A DNA stretch of 64,000 nucleotides from Mangrovimonas xylaniphaga (GTDB lineage: Bacteria > Bacteroidota > Bacteroidia > Flavobacteriales > Flavobacteriaceae), in assembly GCF_001280435.1 (NCBI RefSeq), contig NZ_LBIP01000018.1, forward strand, positions 248,001-312,000. Direction: 5' to 3'. Every line of letters starts with the position of its first letter. The first letter of the stretch is position 1. Made by a program: the position numbers and the translations under genes. Below, in pieces: positions 17,079-26,560 of the stretch. Below the pieces are notes generated by a model. The model made no database searches. It saw nothing but the letters and a program-made list of their open reading frames with translations, and had not been told where the DNA came from.

Positions 17079-19622
17079 ATGGTAGAAGGAGAAAAACTCA
17101 TTCCAATTAACATTGAAGATGAAATGAAATCGGCCTACATTGACTATTCAATGTCGGTCATTGTGTCACGTGCTTTGCCAGATGTTAGAGACGGATTGAA
17201 GCCAGTGCACAGACGTGTATTGTTTGGGATGCATGAGCTTGGTGTAAGATCCAATTCACCTTATAAAAAATCGGCCAGAATTGTTGGAGAGGTTTTAGGT
17301 AAGTACCACCCTCACGGAGACAGTTCTGTTTATGATACAATGGTACGTATGGCTCAGGAATGGAGCTTGCGTTATATGTTGGTAGACGGGCAGGGGAACT
17401 TTGGTTCCATTGACGGAGATAGCCCTGCAGCAATGCGTTATACAGAGGCGCGTATGCGTAAGATTTCCGAAGATATGTTGGCAGACATTGAAAAGGAAAC
17501 CGTAGACCACAAACTTAACTTTGACGATACTTTACAAGAACCAACTGTATTGCCTACCAGAATTCCAGGATTGTTGGTGAATGGTGCTTCAGGGATTGCA
17601 GTAGGGATGGCTACCAATATGCCTCCACACAACATTTCTGAAGTTGTAGATGGAACTGTTGCTTATATTGATAACAACGATATTGAAATAGAGGAGTTGA
17701 TGACCCATATTAAGGCGCCTGATTTTCCAACAGGAGGTACTATTTACGGGTATGATGGTGTTAAGGAAGCATTCAAAACAGGTAGAGGAAGAATCGTTAT
17801 TAGAGGTATTGCCAATATTGAGGAAGTTCAAGGCCGCGAATGCATTGTGGTAACAGAAATCCCTTATTTGGTGAATAAGGCCGAAATGATCAAGAAGACG
17901 GCCGACTTGGTTAACGATAAGAAACTGGAAGGAATTTCTACCATTCGTGACGAATCCGATAGAAACGGAATGCGTATCGTTTATGTACTTAAACGAGATG
18001 CTATTCCAAACATTGTTTTAAACAAACTTTACAAATATACAGCGCTTCAATCGTCGTTCAGTGTTAATAATATTGCACTGGTGAATGGGCGTCCACAATT
18101 GTTGAATCTAAAAGATTTGATTTATCATTTTGTGGAGCACAGACATGAGGTTGTAGTAAGAAGAACAACTTACGAATTGCGCAAAGCTGAAGAGCGTGCC
18201 CACATTTTGGAAGGGTTAATTATTGCTTCGGATAATATTGATGAAGTTATTGCATTAATCAGAGCCTCTTCAAATGCAGAAGAAGCAAGAGAGAAGTTGA
18301 TCGAGCGTTTCAAGCTTTCAGAAATTCAAGCGAAGGCAATTGTTGAAATGAGATTGCGTCAGTTAACAGGACTGGAGCAAGACAAACTTCGTACTGAATA
18401 TGAAGAATTGATGAAGACTATTGAAGACTTGAAGGATATTCTTGCTAAGAAAGAGCGAAGAATGGAAATCATCAAGGAAGAACTTTTGGTAGTTAAGGAA
18501 AAGTATGGTGACGACAGACGTTCTATTATCGAGTATGCTGGAGGTGATTTAAGTATTGAAGATATGATTCCTGATGCCCAAGTGGTAATTACCATTTCGC
18601 ATGCGGGTTATATCAAACGTACATCATTGAGTGAATATAAGCTTCAACATAGAGGAGGAGTTGGGCAAAAAGCATCAACAACAAGAAACGAAGATTTCTT
18701 GGAGCATTTGTTTGTAGGGACCAACCACCAGTACATGTTGTTTTTCACCCAAAAAGGAAAATGTTTCTGGATGCGTGTTTATGAAATTCCAGAAGGAAGT
18801 AAAACTTCTAAGGGAAGAGCTATCCAAAACTTGATCAACATAGAGCAGGATGATAAGGTGAAAGCGTTCATCTGTACTCAAGATTTGAAGGATGAAGAAT
18901 ACATCAATAGCCACTATGTAATCATGGCTACCAAACAAGGTCAGGTTAAGAAAACGTCATTGGAGCAGTATTCTAGACCAAGAACCAATGGTATCAACGC
19001 TATTACCATTAAGGAGGACGATGAGCTATTAGAAGCAAGACTTACTACTGGTAACAGTCAAGTAATGCTGGCATTGAAATCAGGTAAGGCCATTCGATTT
19101 GAGGAAGCGAAAACACGACCTATGGGACGTAGTGCTTCTGGAGTACGAGGTATTACTTTAGCTACGGATACAGATGAAGTAATAGGTATGATTGCCATTG
19201 AGAATCCTCAGGAAGAATCTGTTTTGGTAGTGTCTGAAAACGGTTATGGAAAACGTACCTATATTGACGATCCGGAAGATGGAGAACCAGTGTACAGAAT
19301 TACCAACCGTGGAGGTAAAGGTGTGAAAACTATTTCCATTACTGAAAAAACAGGAAGTCTTGTGGCTATAAAAACCGTTACTGATGAAGATGATTTGATG
19401 ATCATTAATAAATCTGGTATCGCCATTAGAATTGCGGTTAAGGATTTACGTGTAATGGGAAGAGCTACACAAGGTGTTAGACTTATCAGTTTGAAAGGAA
19501 AAGATTCTATCGCCGCTGTTGCTAAGGTAATGAAGGACGAGCAAGAAGAGATTGAAGGAGCAGCAGAAGATATCGAAACCGCAAATGAAGATGGTGCAGC
19601 CATCGACAATGCACAAGAATAA
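17079..19622 (+). CDS. gyrA: DNA gyrase subunit A
   Basis: An 847-residue type II topoisomerase subunit. The N-terminus carries the winged-helix region with [17 protein letters not shown] and the quinolone-resistance segment [16 protein letters not shown]; the catalytic tyrosine lies in RYTEARM near residue 123. The second half is a beta-pinwheel DNA-wrapping domain, with a GyrA-box-like [10 protein letters not shown] near 527 that distinguishes gyrase from ParC. At the quinolone positions this protein has Ser (GDSSVYD). The acidic C-terminal tail is normal. The next gene begins 32 bp later and is likely co-transcribed. Confidence 0.97.
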   Translation: MVEGEKLIPINIEDEMKSAYIDYSMSVIVSRALPDVRDGLKPVHRRVLFGMHELGVRSNSPYKKSARIVGEVLGKYHPHGDSSVYDTMVRMAQEWSLRYMLVDGQGNFGSIDGDSPAAMRYTEARMRKISEDMLADIEKETVDHKLNFDDTLQEPTVLPTRIPGLLVNGASGIAVGMATNMPPHNISEVVDGTVAYIDNNDIEIEELMTHIKAPDFPTGGTIYGYDGVKEAFKTGRGRIVIRGIANIEEVQGRECIVVTEIPYLVNKAEMIKKTADLVNDKKLEGISTIRDESDRNGMRIVYVLKRDAIPNIVLNKLYKYTALQSSFSVNNIALVNGRPQLLNLKDLIYHFVEHRHEVVVRRTTYELRKAEERAHILEGLIIASDNIDEVIALIRASSNAEEAREKLIERFKLSEIQAKAIVEMRLRQLTGLEQDKLRTEYEELMKTIEDLKDILAKKERRMEIIKEELLVVKEKYGDDRRSIIEYAGGDLSIEDMIPDAQVVITISHAGYIKRTSLSEYKLQHRGGVGQKASTTRNEDFLEHLFVGTNHQYMLFFTQKGKCFWMRVYEIPEGSKTSKGRAIQNLINIEQDDKVKAFICTQDLKDEEYINSHYVIMATKQGQVKKTSLEQYSRPRTNGINAITIKEDDELLEARLTTGNSQVMLALKSGKAIRFEEAKTRPMGRSASGVRGITLATDTDEVIGMIAIENPQEESVLVVSENGYGKRTYIDDPEDGEPVYRITNRGGKGVKTISITEKTGSLVAIKTVTDEDDLMIINKSGIAIRIAVKDLRVMGRATQGVRLISLKGKDSIAAVAKVMKDEQEEIEGAAEDIETANEDGAAIDNAQE

Positions 19623-19654
19623 AAATAACTAATATTAATAAATAGTAATTCAAA

Positions 19655-20983
19655 ATGAATTTTTCAATGAACAATCATAAATACTCAATTCAGAGAAGTA
19701 TTGTGAATAAAAAGCAACTGGCAGTTGCTTTGGCTCTTTTGGCAGGTTCTTTCACCTATGCACAAAAGAATGAACTTAAGGATGCTGAAAAGGCTATTAA
19801 ATCTGGAAATTATGCAGATGCCAAAACGGCAATCAATTCAGCAGAGTCATTAATATCAGGTACAGATTCTAAAACTCAGGCTAAATTTTATTTCCTTAAA
19901 GGTCAGGCTTTGTATGCTAATGGGACTGGATCAGAAGCTGATATAGAACAAGCAATTGAAAGTTTGGATAAAGTTAAAGCTATTGAAAGTGCCGATGGTA
20001 AAGTAAAGTATTCTAGCGATGTTGATGAAATGAAGCAACAGATGTTAAATGGATTCTTAACCGATGCAAATTCTGCACTTGAGGCGAAAGATTATATGAA
20101 ATCTTCAAAAGGATTCGAGCAAGCTTACAGAATGTCTCCACAAGACACTTTATATCTTTATTATGCAGCTTCTACTGCTGTAACTGCTAAAGATTATGAT
20201 ACCTCTTTGGAGTATTATGAAGAATTAAGAGATTTAGGTTATGAAGGAGTTGAAACTGAGTATACAGCTATAAATAAAGCAAGTAATGAGGTTGAAACTT
20301 TCGGTTCAGCATCTTTACGTGATATTAGTGTAAAGGCAGGAACTCACATCAAGCCTTCAGTAAGAAAGACAGATCCAAAGTCTGCCGAAATCATCAAAAA
20401 CATCGCTTTGATTTATGTGTCTAAAGGGGATACTGAAAAAGCTATTGAAGCAATTGATGATGCTAGAAAGCAGAATCCAGATGATTTTAACTTATTGTTG
20501 ACTGAAGCCAATTTGCATTTGAAAATGGGTAATAAAGAGAAATTCAAAGGTTTAATGCAGGAAGCAACTGTTAAAGATCCAAATAATCCAGAGTTACAAT
20601 ATAACTTAGGTGTTATTTCTGCAGAAGCAGGTGAAACAGAAGCTGCAAAAGCATATTACAAAAAGGCTATTGAATTAGATCCTGGGTATGTTGATGCTTA
20701 CAATAACCTTGCAGTTGTAACGTTAGCCGGTGAGCAAAGCATCATTGAAGAAATGAATGGTTTGGGTAACTCTTCGGCTGATAATAGACGTTATGACGAA
20801 TTGAAGGAGCAACGTATGCAATTGTATAGAGATGCTGTTCCTTATTTAGAAAAAACATTACAGTTAAAACCTAACAATTTGCAAGCGGCTCAAACGTTAA
20901 TGAATATTTATAGTGCTATTGGAGATACTGATAACTATAAAAAGATGAAAGCAAAAGTTGAAGCGATCCAAAGCGGAAACTAA
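19655..20983 (+). CDS. Exported tetratricopeptide-repeat protein
   Basis: A 442-residue TPR protein. A signal peptide (KKQLAVALALLAGSFTYAQ) begins about 17 residues in, so a GTG at 19703 is an alternative start that would give a classic short signal; ATG 19655 is kept because it is the first ATG after gyrA. TPR units are clear at about residues 30-70, 240-345 (NPELQYNLGVISAEAGETE, then AKAYYKKAIELDPGYVDAYN) and 375-430. It probably acts as a periplasmic scaffold, with unknown partners. It follows gyrA closely and ends at a strong terminator. Confidence 0.8.
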   Translation: MNFSMNNHKYSIQRSIVNKKQLAVALALLAGSFTYAQKNELKDAEKAIKSGNYADAKTAINSAESLISGTDSKTQAKFYFLKGQALYANGTGSEADIEQAIESLDKVKAIESADGKVKYSSDVDEMKQQMLNGFLTDANSALEAKDYMKSSKGFEQAYRMSPQDTLYLYYAASTAVTAKDYDTSLEYYEELRDLGYEGVETEYTAINKASNEVETFGSASLRDISVKAGTHIKPSVRKTDPKSAEIIKNIALIYVSKGDTEKAIEAIDDARKQNPDDFNLLLTEANLHLKMGNKEKFKGLMQEATVKDPNNPELQYNLGVISAEAGETEAAKAYYKKAIELDPGYVDAYNNLAVVTLAGEQSIIEEMNGLGNSSADNRRYDELKEQRMQLYRDAVPYLEKTLQLKPNNLQAAQTLMNIYSAIGDTDNYKKMKAKVEAIQSGN

Positions 20984-21002
20984 AACTTGAAGGATATATC
21001 AT

Positions 21003-21037
21003 AAAAAAAAGCTACTTAATTTCAAGTAGCTTTTTTT
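21003..21037. terminator. Bidirectional terminator
   Basis: GCTACTT and AAGTAGC form the stem with an A8 tract before and a T7 tract after, serving the TPR gene and the convergent NlpC/P60 gene. Confidence 0.9.
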
Positions 21038-21038
21038 G

Positions 21039-21788
21039 TTAGATTATTTTTTTGATGACTCTTAATTTATGGGTGTGCATCCTTTTGTCTACATTGTAAA
21101 TTCCAGAATGGTCCAAACGATCAATTCTTACCTTACCATGCGCATGGATAATGTAATTGTTAGCCATGATGATGCCAACATGAACAATATGTCCTTCGTT
21201 ATTGTCAAAAAAGGCTAAATCTCCAGGTTCACTTTCTTCAATAAAACTTAATGCTTCCCCTTGTGTGGCTTGCTGCGAAGCATCTCGTAAAAGTTTGTAA
21301 CCATTAAGTTTGTAAACCATTTGTGTAAAACCAGAGCAGTCTATTCCAAAAGGTGTTTTTCCTCCCCACAAATAAGGAGCGTTCAAATAGGTGAATGCAG
21401 TTTTAAGCAGCTGTTCTCTAGGTTGAATTCCTTGAACCAAATTACCATCGTGTTGATGTTCCAACACAGATAAGCCATTTAATGACGAACCTAACGGTAT
21501 GGTGATTAAGTTGTCATTGACATCTTGTACAAATTCAACAAGATCGGAGGAAAGTTTAGGCAATTCACCTTTCAAGGTATTATAGTTCTCTTGATCAATT
21601 TCAAGATATTGCTTGTTGTCTATCCAACCTTCGTAATTATCAAAATGCAAACGGATTTTGCTCCAATGTTTGCGCTGTTCCAACACCTTAAAGAAATCTC
21701 CATACAAAACCTGTGAAACGAGTTCACTCTTATCGGAAGGCTCTAATCGTAAAGGAACAATGCTTAAGTTACAAATTCCGTATTGCAT
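21039..21788 (-). CDS. NlpC/P60 cell-wall hydrolase with SH3-like domains
   Basis: A 249-residue C40 peptidase. Residues 1-65 form an SH3b domain (GDFFKVLEQRKHWSKIRL, then YEGWID). The catalytic domain has Cys151 in GIDCSGFTQMVYKL, His203 in HVGIIM and a third polar site in IIHAHG (215-217). Family enzymes cut gamma-D-Glu to diamino-acid bonds in peptidoglycan stem peptides. No signal peptide is visible, so it may act on imported muropeptides in the cytosol. It starts 9 bp after the thiolase stop and is probably co-transcribed with it. Confidence 0.9.
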   Translation of the reverse strand: MQYGICNLSIVPLRLEPSDKSELVSQVLYGDFFKVLEQRKHWSKIRLHFDNYEGWIDNKQYLEIDQENYNTLKGELPKLSSDLVEFVQDVNDNLITIPLGSSLNGLSVLEHQHDGNLVQGIQPREQLLKTAFTYLNAPYLWGGKTPFGIDCSGFTQMVYKLNGYKLLRDASQQATQGEALSFIEESEPGDLAFFDNNEGHIVHVGIIMANNYIIHAHGKVRIDRLDHSGIYNVDKRMHTHKLRVIKKII

Positions 21789-21797
21789 GTATCTGTT

Positions 21798-22976
21798 TTA
21801 GTTACGTTCAATAACAATTGCAGAAGCTCCTCCGCCACCATTACAAATGGCAGCCGCTCCAATTTTAGCATTGTTTTGTTCCAAAACATTTATAAGGGTG
21901 ATGATAATTCTAACACCAGAACACCCAAGTGGATGTCCTAATGAAACGGCTCCACCGTTTACGTTTACTTTATCATCATTTAATCCTAGAAGTTTCATGT
22001 TAGCCAATCCTACTACAGAAAAGGCTTCGTTAAATTCAAAGAAATCTACATCCTCTATAGCAATGCCTGCTTTGTCCAATGCCTTAGGAAGGGCCTTGGC
22101 AGGAGCAGTTGTAAACCATTTTGGCTCATGAGCTGCATCGGCATAACTTTTTATGGTAGCCAATGGGGGCAATCCTAATTCTTCAGCCTTTTCTCTGCTC
22201 ATCAAGACTACAGCTCCAGCACCATCATTAATGGTAGAAGCATTGGCTGCAGTAACAGTTCCTTCTTTTGTGAAGGCAGGGCGTAAAGAAGGAATCTTGT
22301 CAATTTTTACGTTTGTAAACTCTTCATCTTTGTTCACAACTAGAGCATCACCACGACGTTGAGGCACTTCAACAGGAACTACTTCATTGTCGAATCTTCC
22401 AGCTTCCCAAGCAGCAGCAGATCTTTCATAAGACTGAATAGCAAAAGCATCTTGGTCTTCACGGGAGAAGTTATATTCGGTTGCACAAGCATCGGCACAA
22501 ACACCCATGGCATTTTGGTCGTAAGCATCTACCAAACCATCTTTTTGCATCCCGTCAATTAAACTTGCAGGACCAAATTTTGTTCCCATGCGGGCATGCA
22601 TATAATGCGGAATCAAACTCATGTTTTCCATACCTCCGGCAACTACGATATCCGCATCACCTAAAGCAATAGATTGGGCAGCCTGCATCACAGCTTTCAT
22701 TCCAGACGCACATACTTTGTTTACGGTTGTACAAGGAACTGTATCAGGAATTCCTGCATAAATAGCTGCTTGTCTAGCAGGTGCTTGACCAGCTCCGGCT
22801 TGAACCACATGACCCATTAAAACTTCCTGTACCAGTTCTGGTTTCAAGTTGATTTTATCTAAAGCTCCTTTTATGGCGATAGCTCCCAATTTAGGGGCTG
22901 GTATAGTTGATAAACTTCCTAAAAAACTACCTATTGGTGTCCTTGCTGCAGACACAATTACGACGTCTTTACTCAT
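21798..22976 (-). CDS. Acetyl-CoA C-acetyltransferase (thiolase)
   Basis: A 392-residue thiolase. The nucleophile Cys89 sits in NKVCASGMKAV; the N-terminal VSAARTPIGSFLGSL, the His of SLGHPLGCSG and the second Cys of ICNGGGGAS are all present. It is of the acetoacetyl-CoA type and would join or split acetyl-CoA units for ketogenic amino-acid or fatty-acid catabolism. No other beta-oxidation gene is adjacent. It leads the unit with the NlpC/P60 gene. A TAATTTTG box lies 26 bp upstream. Confidence 0.93.
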   Translation of the reverse strand: MSKDVVIVSAARTPIGSFLGSLSTIPAPKLGAIAIKGALDKINLKPELVQEVLMGHVVQAGAGQAPARQAAIYAGIPDTVPCTTVNKVCASGMKAVMQAAQSIALGDADIVVAGGMENMSLIPHYMHARMGTKFGPASLIDGMQKDGLVDAYDQNAMGVCADACATEYNFSREDQDAFAIQSYERSAAAWEAGRFDNEVVPVEVPQRRGDALVVNKDEEFTNVKIDKIPSLRPAFTKEGTVTAANASTINDGAGAVVLMSREKAEELGLPPLATIKSYADAAHEPKWFTTAPAKALPKALDKAGIAIEDVDFFEFNEAFSVVGLANMKLLGLNDDKVNVNGGAVSLGHPLGCSGVRIIITLINVLEQNNAKIGAAAICNGGGGASAIVIERN

Positions 22977-23001
22977 TGTTATGCATTTGTATTAGTTCGA
23001 G

Positions 23002-23009
23002 CAAAATTA
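23002..23009 (-). promoter_or_regulatory. Candidate -7 box of the thiolase gene
   Basis: TAATTTTG on the minus strand, an exact TAnnTTTG match, 25 bp before the ATG. Confidence 0.45.
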
Positions 23010-23159
23010 ATCATTTTTTTACAGAGTTAGGAACGAAATGGTATTATAACGTTATCGTAAATTTTAAGTAATTCATTGTGAAATGCATAGCTGTAAAATG
23101 AATAAGCGAGGGGACGGGAATTAGAATTTCTTAAAATTTAATAGTTTGGCTTTATTTCT

Positions 23160-23167
23160 TACATTTG
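23160..23167 (+). promoter_or_regulatory. Candidate -7 box of the HD phosphodiesterase gene
   Basis: TACATTTG, an exact TAnnTTTG match 21 bp before the ATG at 23189. It overlaps the only earlier in-frame start, at 23165, which supports the downstream start. Confidence 0.5.
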
Positions 23168-23188
23168 AAATTGTGTCAATACTACGCT

Positions 23189-25234
23189 ATGAATGAACTA
23201 ATAAATAAATGGTACAGAAACCATGCGCTTTTGTATAAAGTACTGCTGTTTATTGCTACCACTTTATTGATTGTATATCTCTTTCCTAAAAGTGGAAAAT
23301 TCAAATACAGTTTCGAACAAGGAAAACCTTGGCAGTCTGAAAACTTATATGCACCCTTCAATTTTGCCATAAAAAAATCCCAAGCAGAAATCAATGAGGA
23401 AAAAAGGACCATTCAAGAGAACAGTACCATTTATTTCAATGTAAATGAAGGTGTAAAAAGCACCGTTTTACAATCCTATAAAAGCCAGTTTAAAGGAGCA
23501 TTTCCCGACAGTGTCAAGCAAAAAAGTAATGCATTGTACAAAATAGGGAAGGATGTTATAGAGCGTATATATAAAAATGGTGTTTTAGATGACAGCTATA
23601 ATTATGGACCAGACAAAAACGTTGTGCTTTTGGACAACCAAACCCAAGTGGCCTCGATCACCTATAAAGATCTTACCAAGACCAATGCTTTCATAAATAT
23701 TTTGGAACAATCACTTGCTGAAGAAGACTTATCTGAATATGATTCCAATTTTGTGTCCTTGTTTTTCGATATTGTCAAACCAAATATTTCTTTGAACAAA
23801 GCCATTACAGATAATGCTTTGAAGGAAGAGTTGGATCGTGTGTCACCAACAAGGGGAAGTATTGAAAAGGAAACTTTGATTATTTCGAAAGGTGAATTGG
23901 TTGAAGGCAAGAAATATGATATTCTAGAATCCTTAAAATCAGAATACGAATCCCAAGTTTGGAGTGAGTCCAACTACAACTGGGTAATTTTTGCTTACAC
24001 ATTATTGGTGGCCTTGGCCTTATTGATGCTGCTTTTATTCCTTAGGAAATATAGAATGGAAGTGTTTTTGGACAATACCAAAGTCACCTTCATTTTTTTC
24101 AATATTGTATTCGTGATATTATTGACCACCTTGGTGGTAAATTACGATTCGAGGTATGTTTATGTAATTCCGTTGTGTATTCTTCCTTTGGTGTTGAAAG
24201 CCTTTTTTGATGCGCGTTTAGGCTTGTTTTCTCATGTGCTTACGGTATTGCTCCTTGGGTTTATTGTGCCTAATAGTTATGAGTATATTTTCCTTCAGAT
24301 TATTGCGGGAATTGTAACCATTTTAACGGTTTCAGAACTTTATAAACGAGCCAATTTGTTTATTTCCGTAGGGCAGATTACCCTTATTTACATTATTGCC
24401 TATTTCGCCTTTTTCGTGATTCATGAAGGAAGTGTGGCTAGCCTAAAATGGGGAACATTTGGATTGTTTATTTTGTGTGGACTTGCCACTTTGTTCGTTC
24501 AGCCTTTAATTTACATATATGAGAAATTGTTCGGGTTGGTGTCAGATGTGTCTTTATTGGAGCTTTCAGATACCAATTCTAAACTGTTGAAGGAATTGGC
24601 CAATAAAGCGCCAGGAACTTTTCACCACTCCTTAAACGTGGCCAATTTGGCTGAAGCTTCGGCCAATGAAATTGGAGCGAATGCCATGTTGGTGAGGGTA
24701 GGAGCCTTGTACCACGATATTGGTAAAATGAAGAATCCTACCTATTTCACCGAAAACCAATCTACAGGTATCAATCCTCATGATGAATTGTCTCCAAAGG
24801 AAAGTGCTAGAATTATCATAGATCACGTGATAGATGGTATTGAAATTGCCAAAAAGAACAACCTGCCAGACCGCGTGATTGATTTTATAAGAACGCACCA
24901 TGGAATGAGTCTAGTGTATTATTTTTACTTAAAGGAGCGTGAAATTGATGAGAATTTGAATAAGGAAGAATTTAGGTATCCAGGACCAAAGCCATTTAGT
25001 AAGGAAACTGCCATTTTAATGATGTGCGATAGCGTAGAGGCGGCCTCCAAAAGTTTAAAGGAACCTTCTTCAACCAAAATCGACAAGTTTGTAGAATCCA
25101 TTATAGGGAAGCAGATGGAGAGTGGTCAGTTTTTGAATGCCAACATTACCTTTAAGGAAATTGAAGCTATCAAGAAGGTTTTAAAGAGCAAATTGGCCAA
25201 TATTTACCATTTACGGATTGAATACCCAGAATAG
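23189..25234 (+). CDS. PgpH-type 7TM HD phosphodiesterase (putative c-di-AMP hydrolase)
   Basis: A 681-residue membrane protein. It has one N-terminal membrane segment (LLFIATTLLIVYLF), an external 7TMR-HDED domain to about residue 270, a block of seven hydrophobic segments (about 275-440) and a cytoplasmic HD domain. Metal ligands seen are His479-His480 in TFHHSL, His509-Asp510 in LYHDIGK and His570-His571 in RTHHG. Family members such as Listeria PgpH degrade cyclic di-AMP. No diadenylate cyclase is in this window. Monocistronic, with a strong terminator after it. Substrate assignment is by family. Confidence 0.88.
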   Translation: MNELINKWYRNHALLYKVLLFIATTLLIVYLFPKSGKFKYSFEQGKPWQSENLYAPFNFAIKKSQAEINEEKRTIQENSTIYFNVNEGVKSTVLQSYKSQFKGAFPDSVKQKSNALYKIGKDVIERIYKNGVLDDSYNYGPDKNVVLLDNQTQVASITYKDLTKTNAFINILEQSLAEEDLSEYDSNFVSLFFDIVKPNISLNKAITDNALKEELDRVSPTRGSIEKETLIISKGELVEGKKYDILESLKSEYESQVWSESNYNWVIFAYTLLVALALLMLLLFLRKYRMEVFLDNTKVTFIFFNIVFVILLTTLVVNYDSRYVYVIPLCILPLVLKAFFDARLGLFSHVLTVLLLGFIVPNSYEYIFLQIIAGIVTILTVSELYKRANLFISVGQITLIYIIAYFAFFVIHEGSVASLKWGTFGLFILCGLATLFVQPLIYIYEKLFGLVSDVSLLELSDTNSKLLKELANKAPGTFHHSLNVANLAEASANEIGANAMLVRVGALYHDIGKMKNPTYFTENQSTGINPHDELSPKESARIIIDHVIDGIEIAKKNNLPDRVIDFIRTHHGMSLVYYFYLKEREIDENLNKEEFRYPGPKPFSKETAILMMCDSVEAASKSLKEPSSTKIDKFVESIIGKQMESGQFLNANITFKEIEAIKKVLKSKLANIYHLRIEYPE

Positions 25235-25310
25235 GAATATTGTTCTTAAAATTGGCTAGAGAGGTATTGTTCCCCTCGAAGAATATATCTTAACGATATA
25301 CATAAAAACA

Positions 25311-25342
25311 AAAAAGCCTTACTATTTCTAGTAAGGCTTTTT
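25311..25342. terminator. Bidirectional terminator beside tRNA-Arg
   Basis: A 13-bp perfect stem AAAAAGCCTTACT / AGTAAGGCTTTTT with a six-base loop, lying between the PgpH-type gene and the convergent tRNA. Confidence 0.92.
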
Positions 25343-25343
25343 G

Positions 25344-25417
25344 TGATCGCGACAGGATTCGAACCTGTGACCGTCTGCTTAGAAGGCAGATGCTCTATCC
25401 AACTGAGCTACGCGACC
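25344..25417 (-). tRNA. tRNA-Arg (anticodon TCT)
   Basis: A 74-nt cloverleaf without encoded CCA. The acceptor is GGTCGCG/CGCGATC with one G-T pair; the D arm has TAGCTCAGTTGG, the T arm GGTTCGAATCC. The anticodon stem TCTGC/GCAGA holds the loop CTTCTAA, giving TCT, which reads AGA. Confidence 0.96.
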
Positions 25418-25450
25418 AAAACTTTAAGAGCGTTCCTCAAAAAGGCGGTG

Positions 25451-25481
25451 CAAATATAAGTACATACTTCATACAAAACAA
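25451..25481 (-). promoter_or_regulatory. Promoter of tRNA-Arg
   Basis: TATATTTG (25451-25458) with TTG (25479-25481) 20 bp upstream, a full Bacteroidetes sigma-ABfr type promoter, 33 bp before the mature tRNA end. Confidence 0.7.
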
Positions 25482-25614
25482 CTCTGTTTTTGATTTTTTT
25501 GAATTTTTTTTTCTGAGCATCTTTCATGTACTTGCTTTGGTTCATTTGGGTGTTGCCTGCTTTGAAAAAGTTTTAGGCTGCTATTGTTTTTTAAATGATT
25601 TAAGGGTGAGTAGT

Positions 25615-26373
25615 TTAGTGCCTGTCTTCGCGAAAATGATGAAACCATTCTTTTGCAGATTTAAGCTTTCTCCTAGAGATTTCAATTGAAGTGCCGTCTT
25701 GAAAAAAAAATGCTTGATTTTCCATTTTTTCTATGAAATGTTGGTTGATCATCATTGATCGGTGACATCTAAAGAACCCAAAATCGCCTAAAATATCCTC
25801 AAAATAGCCCAAATTTTTCGAAGACAATTCTTGGTTTCCGTTCTGCAAAATCAATTTACTGTAATTTCTATCGCCTTCAATGTATTTAATAGACTTTAAT
25901 TTTAAACGTAAGGTTCCCGAATGGTTAGGCAATAATAGCGTTTGGTCTTTAATGTGTTTTACCTTTTGGTTTGATAAGGCATTTTTTACCTTTTCTTGAT
26001 TTAAGATTCTATTTTTTTGATTGGAAAACCTATTGATGGCATTTTTTAGTTCTTCGGTATTAAAAGGTTTTAAAAGATAGTCCAATGCATTAAACCGTAT
26101 AGCTTTTATGGCATAATGACTATGTGAAGTAATGAAAATGGTTTTAAAGTCAATATTGGTAACAGTGTTAAGCATTTCAAACCCTGTCATGTCTGGCATT
26201 TCTACATCAAGGAATAACAATTCGGGTTTTAGAGAATGTATCATTTCAATGCCTTCTTCGCCATTGGTAGCTATACCTACCACATTTAAATGTTTATGGT
26301 TTTCAGCTAAATGATCTTTTAACAGCTCCAAAATGAAGGGGTTGTCATCTATTAGTAAGGTTTTAATACTCAT
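25615..26373 (-). CDS. LytTR-family response regulator
   Basis: About 252 residues, from ATG 26373 (MSIKTLLIDDNP); the frame extends 14 codons further but with no receiver-like sequence. The receiver has acidic residues in LLIDDNP, phospho-acceptor Asp56 in LLFLDVEMPDMTG and Lys in LLKPFN near 107. The C-terminal LytTR DNA-binding domain (about 150-250) has IKYIEGDRNYSKL and FFRCHRSMMINQ. The usual LytS/YesM-type histidine kinase is absent next to it. It is separated from tRNA-Arg by about 200 bp with no other gene. It may receive phosphate from the nearby phosphorelay or from a distant kinase. Confidence 0.9.
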   Translation of the reverse strand: MSIKTLLIDDNPFILELLKDHLAENHKHLNVVGIATNGEEGIEMIHSLKPELLFLDVEMPDMTGFEMLNTVTNIDFKTIFITSHSHYAIKAIRFNALDYLLKPFNTEELKNAINRFSNQKNRILNQEKVKNALSNQKVKHIKDQTLLLPNHSGTLRLKLKSIKYIEGDRNYSKLILQNGNQELSSKNLGYFEDILGDFGFFRCHRSMMINQHFIEKMENQAFFFQDGTSIEISRRKLKSAKEWFHHFREDRH

Positions 26374-26560
26374 TTTAAACTGGAATTTATCCCAATAGGG
26401 GTATGCATAAACCATAAAATAGTTACCACTTGATAATAATTAAGGCCGCTCGATAATTCAAAAGCATCATTAAAAAGAGTTGGTTTCTAAATTTATAGAA
26501 CCTTAAAAATGGGAAATTTTTCCATTAAGTAAAAAGAATAACCATTAATACTTCCAAATT

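Noticed and set aside
23165-23188. Earlier start of the PgpH-type gene
   Set aside because: The codon lies inside an exact -7 promoter box, so it would not be on the mRNA.
25420-25614. Small gene between tRNA-Arg and the LytTR gene
   Set aside because: The open frame there has no start context and low-complexity Phe-rich sequence; the tRNA promoter occupies part of it.
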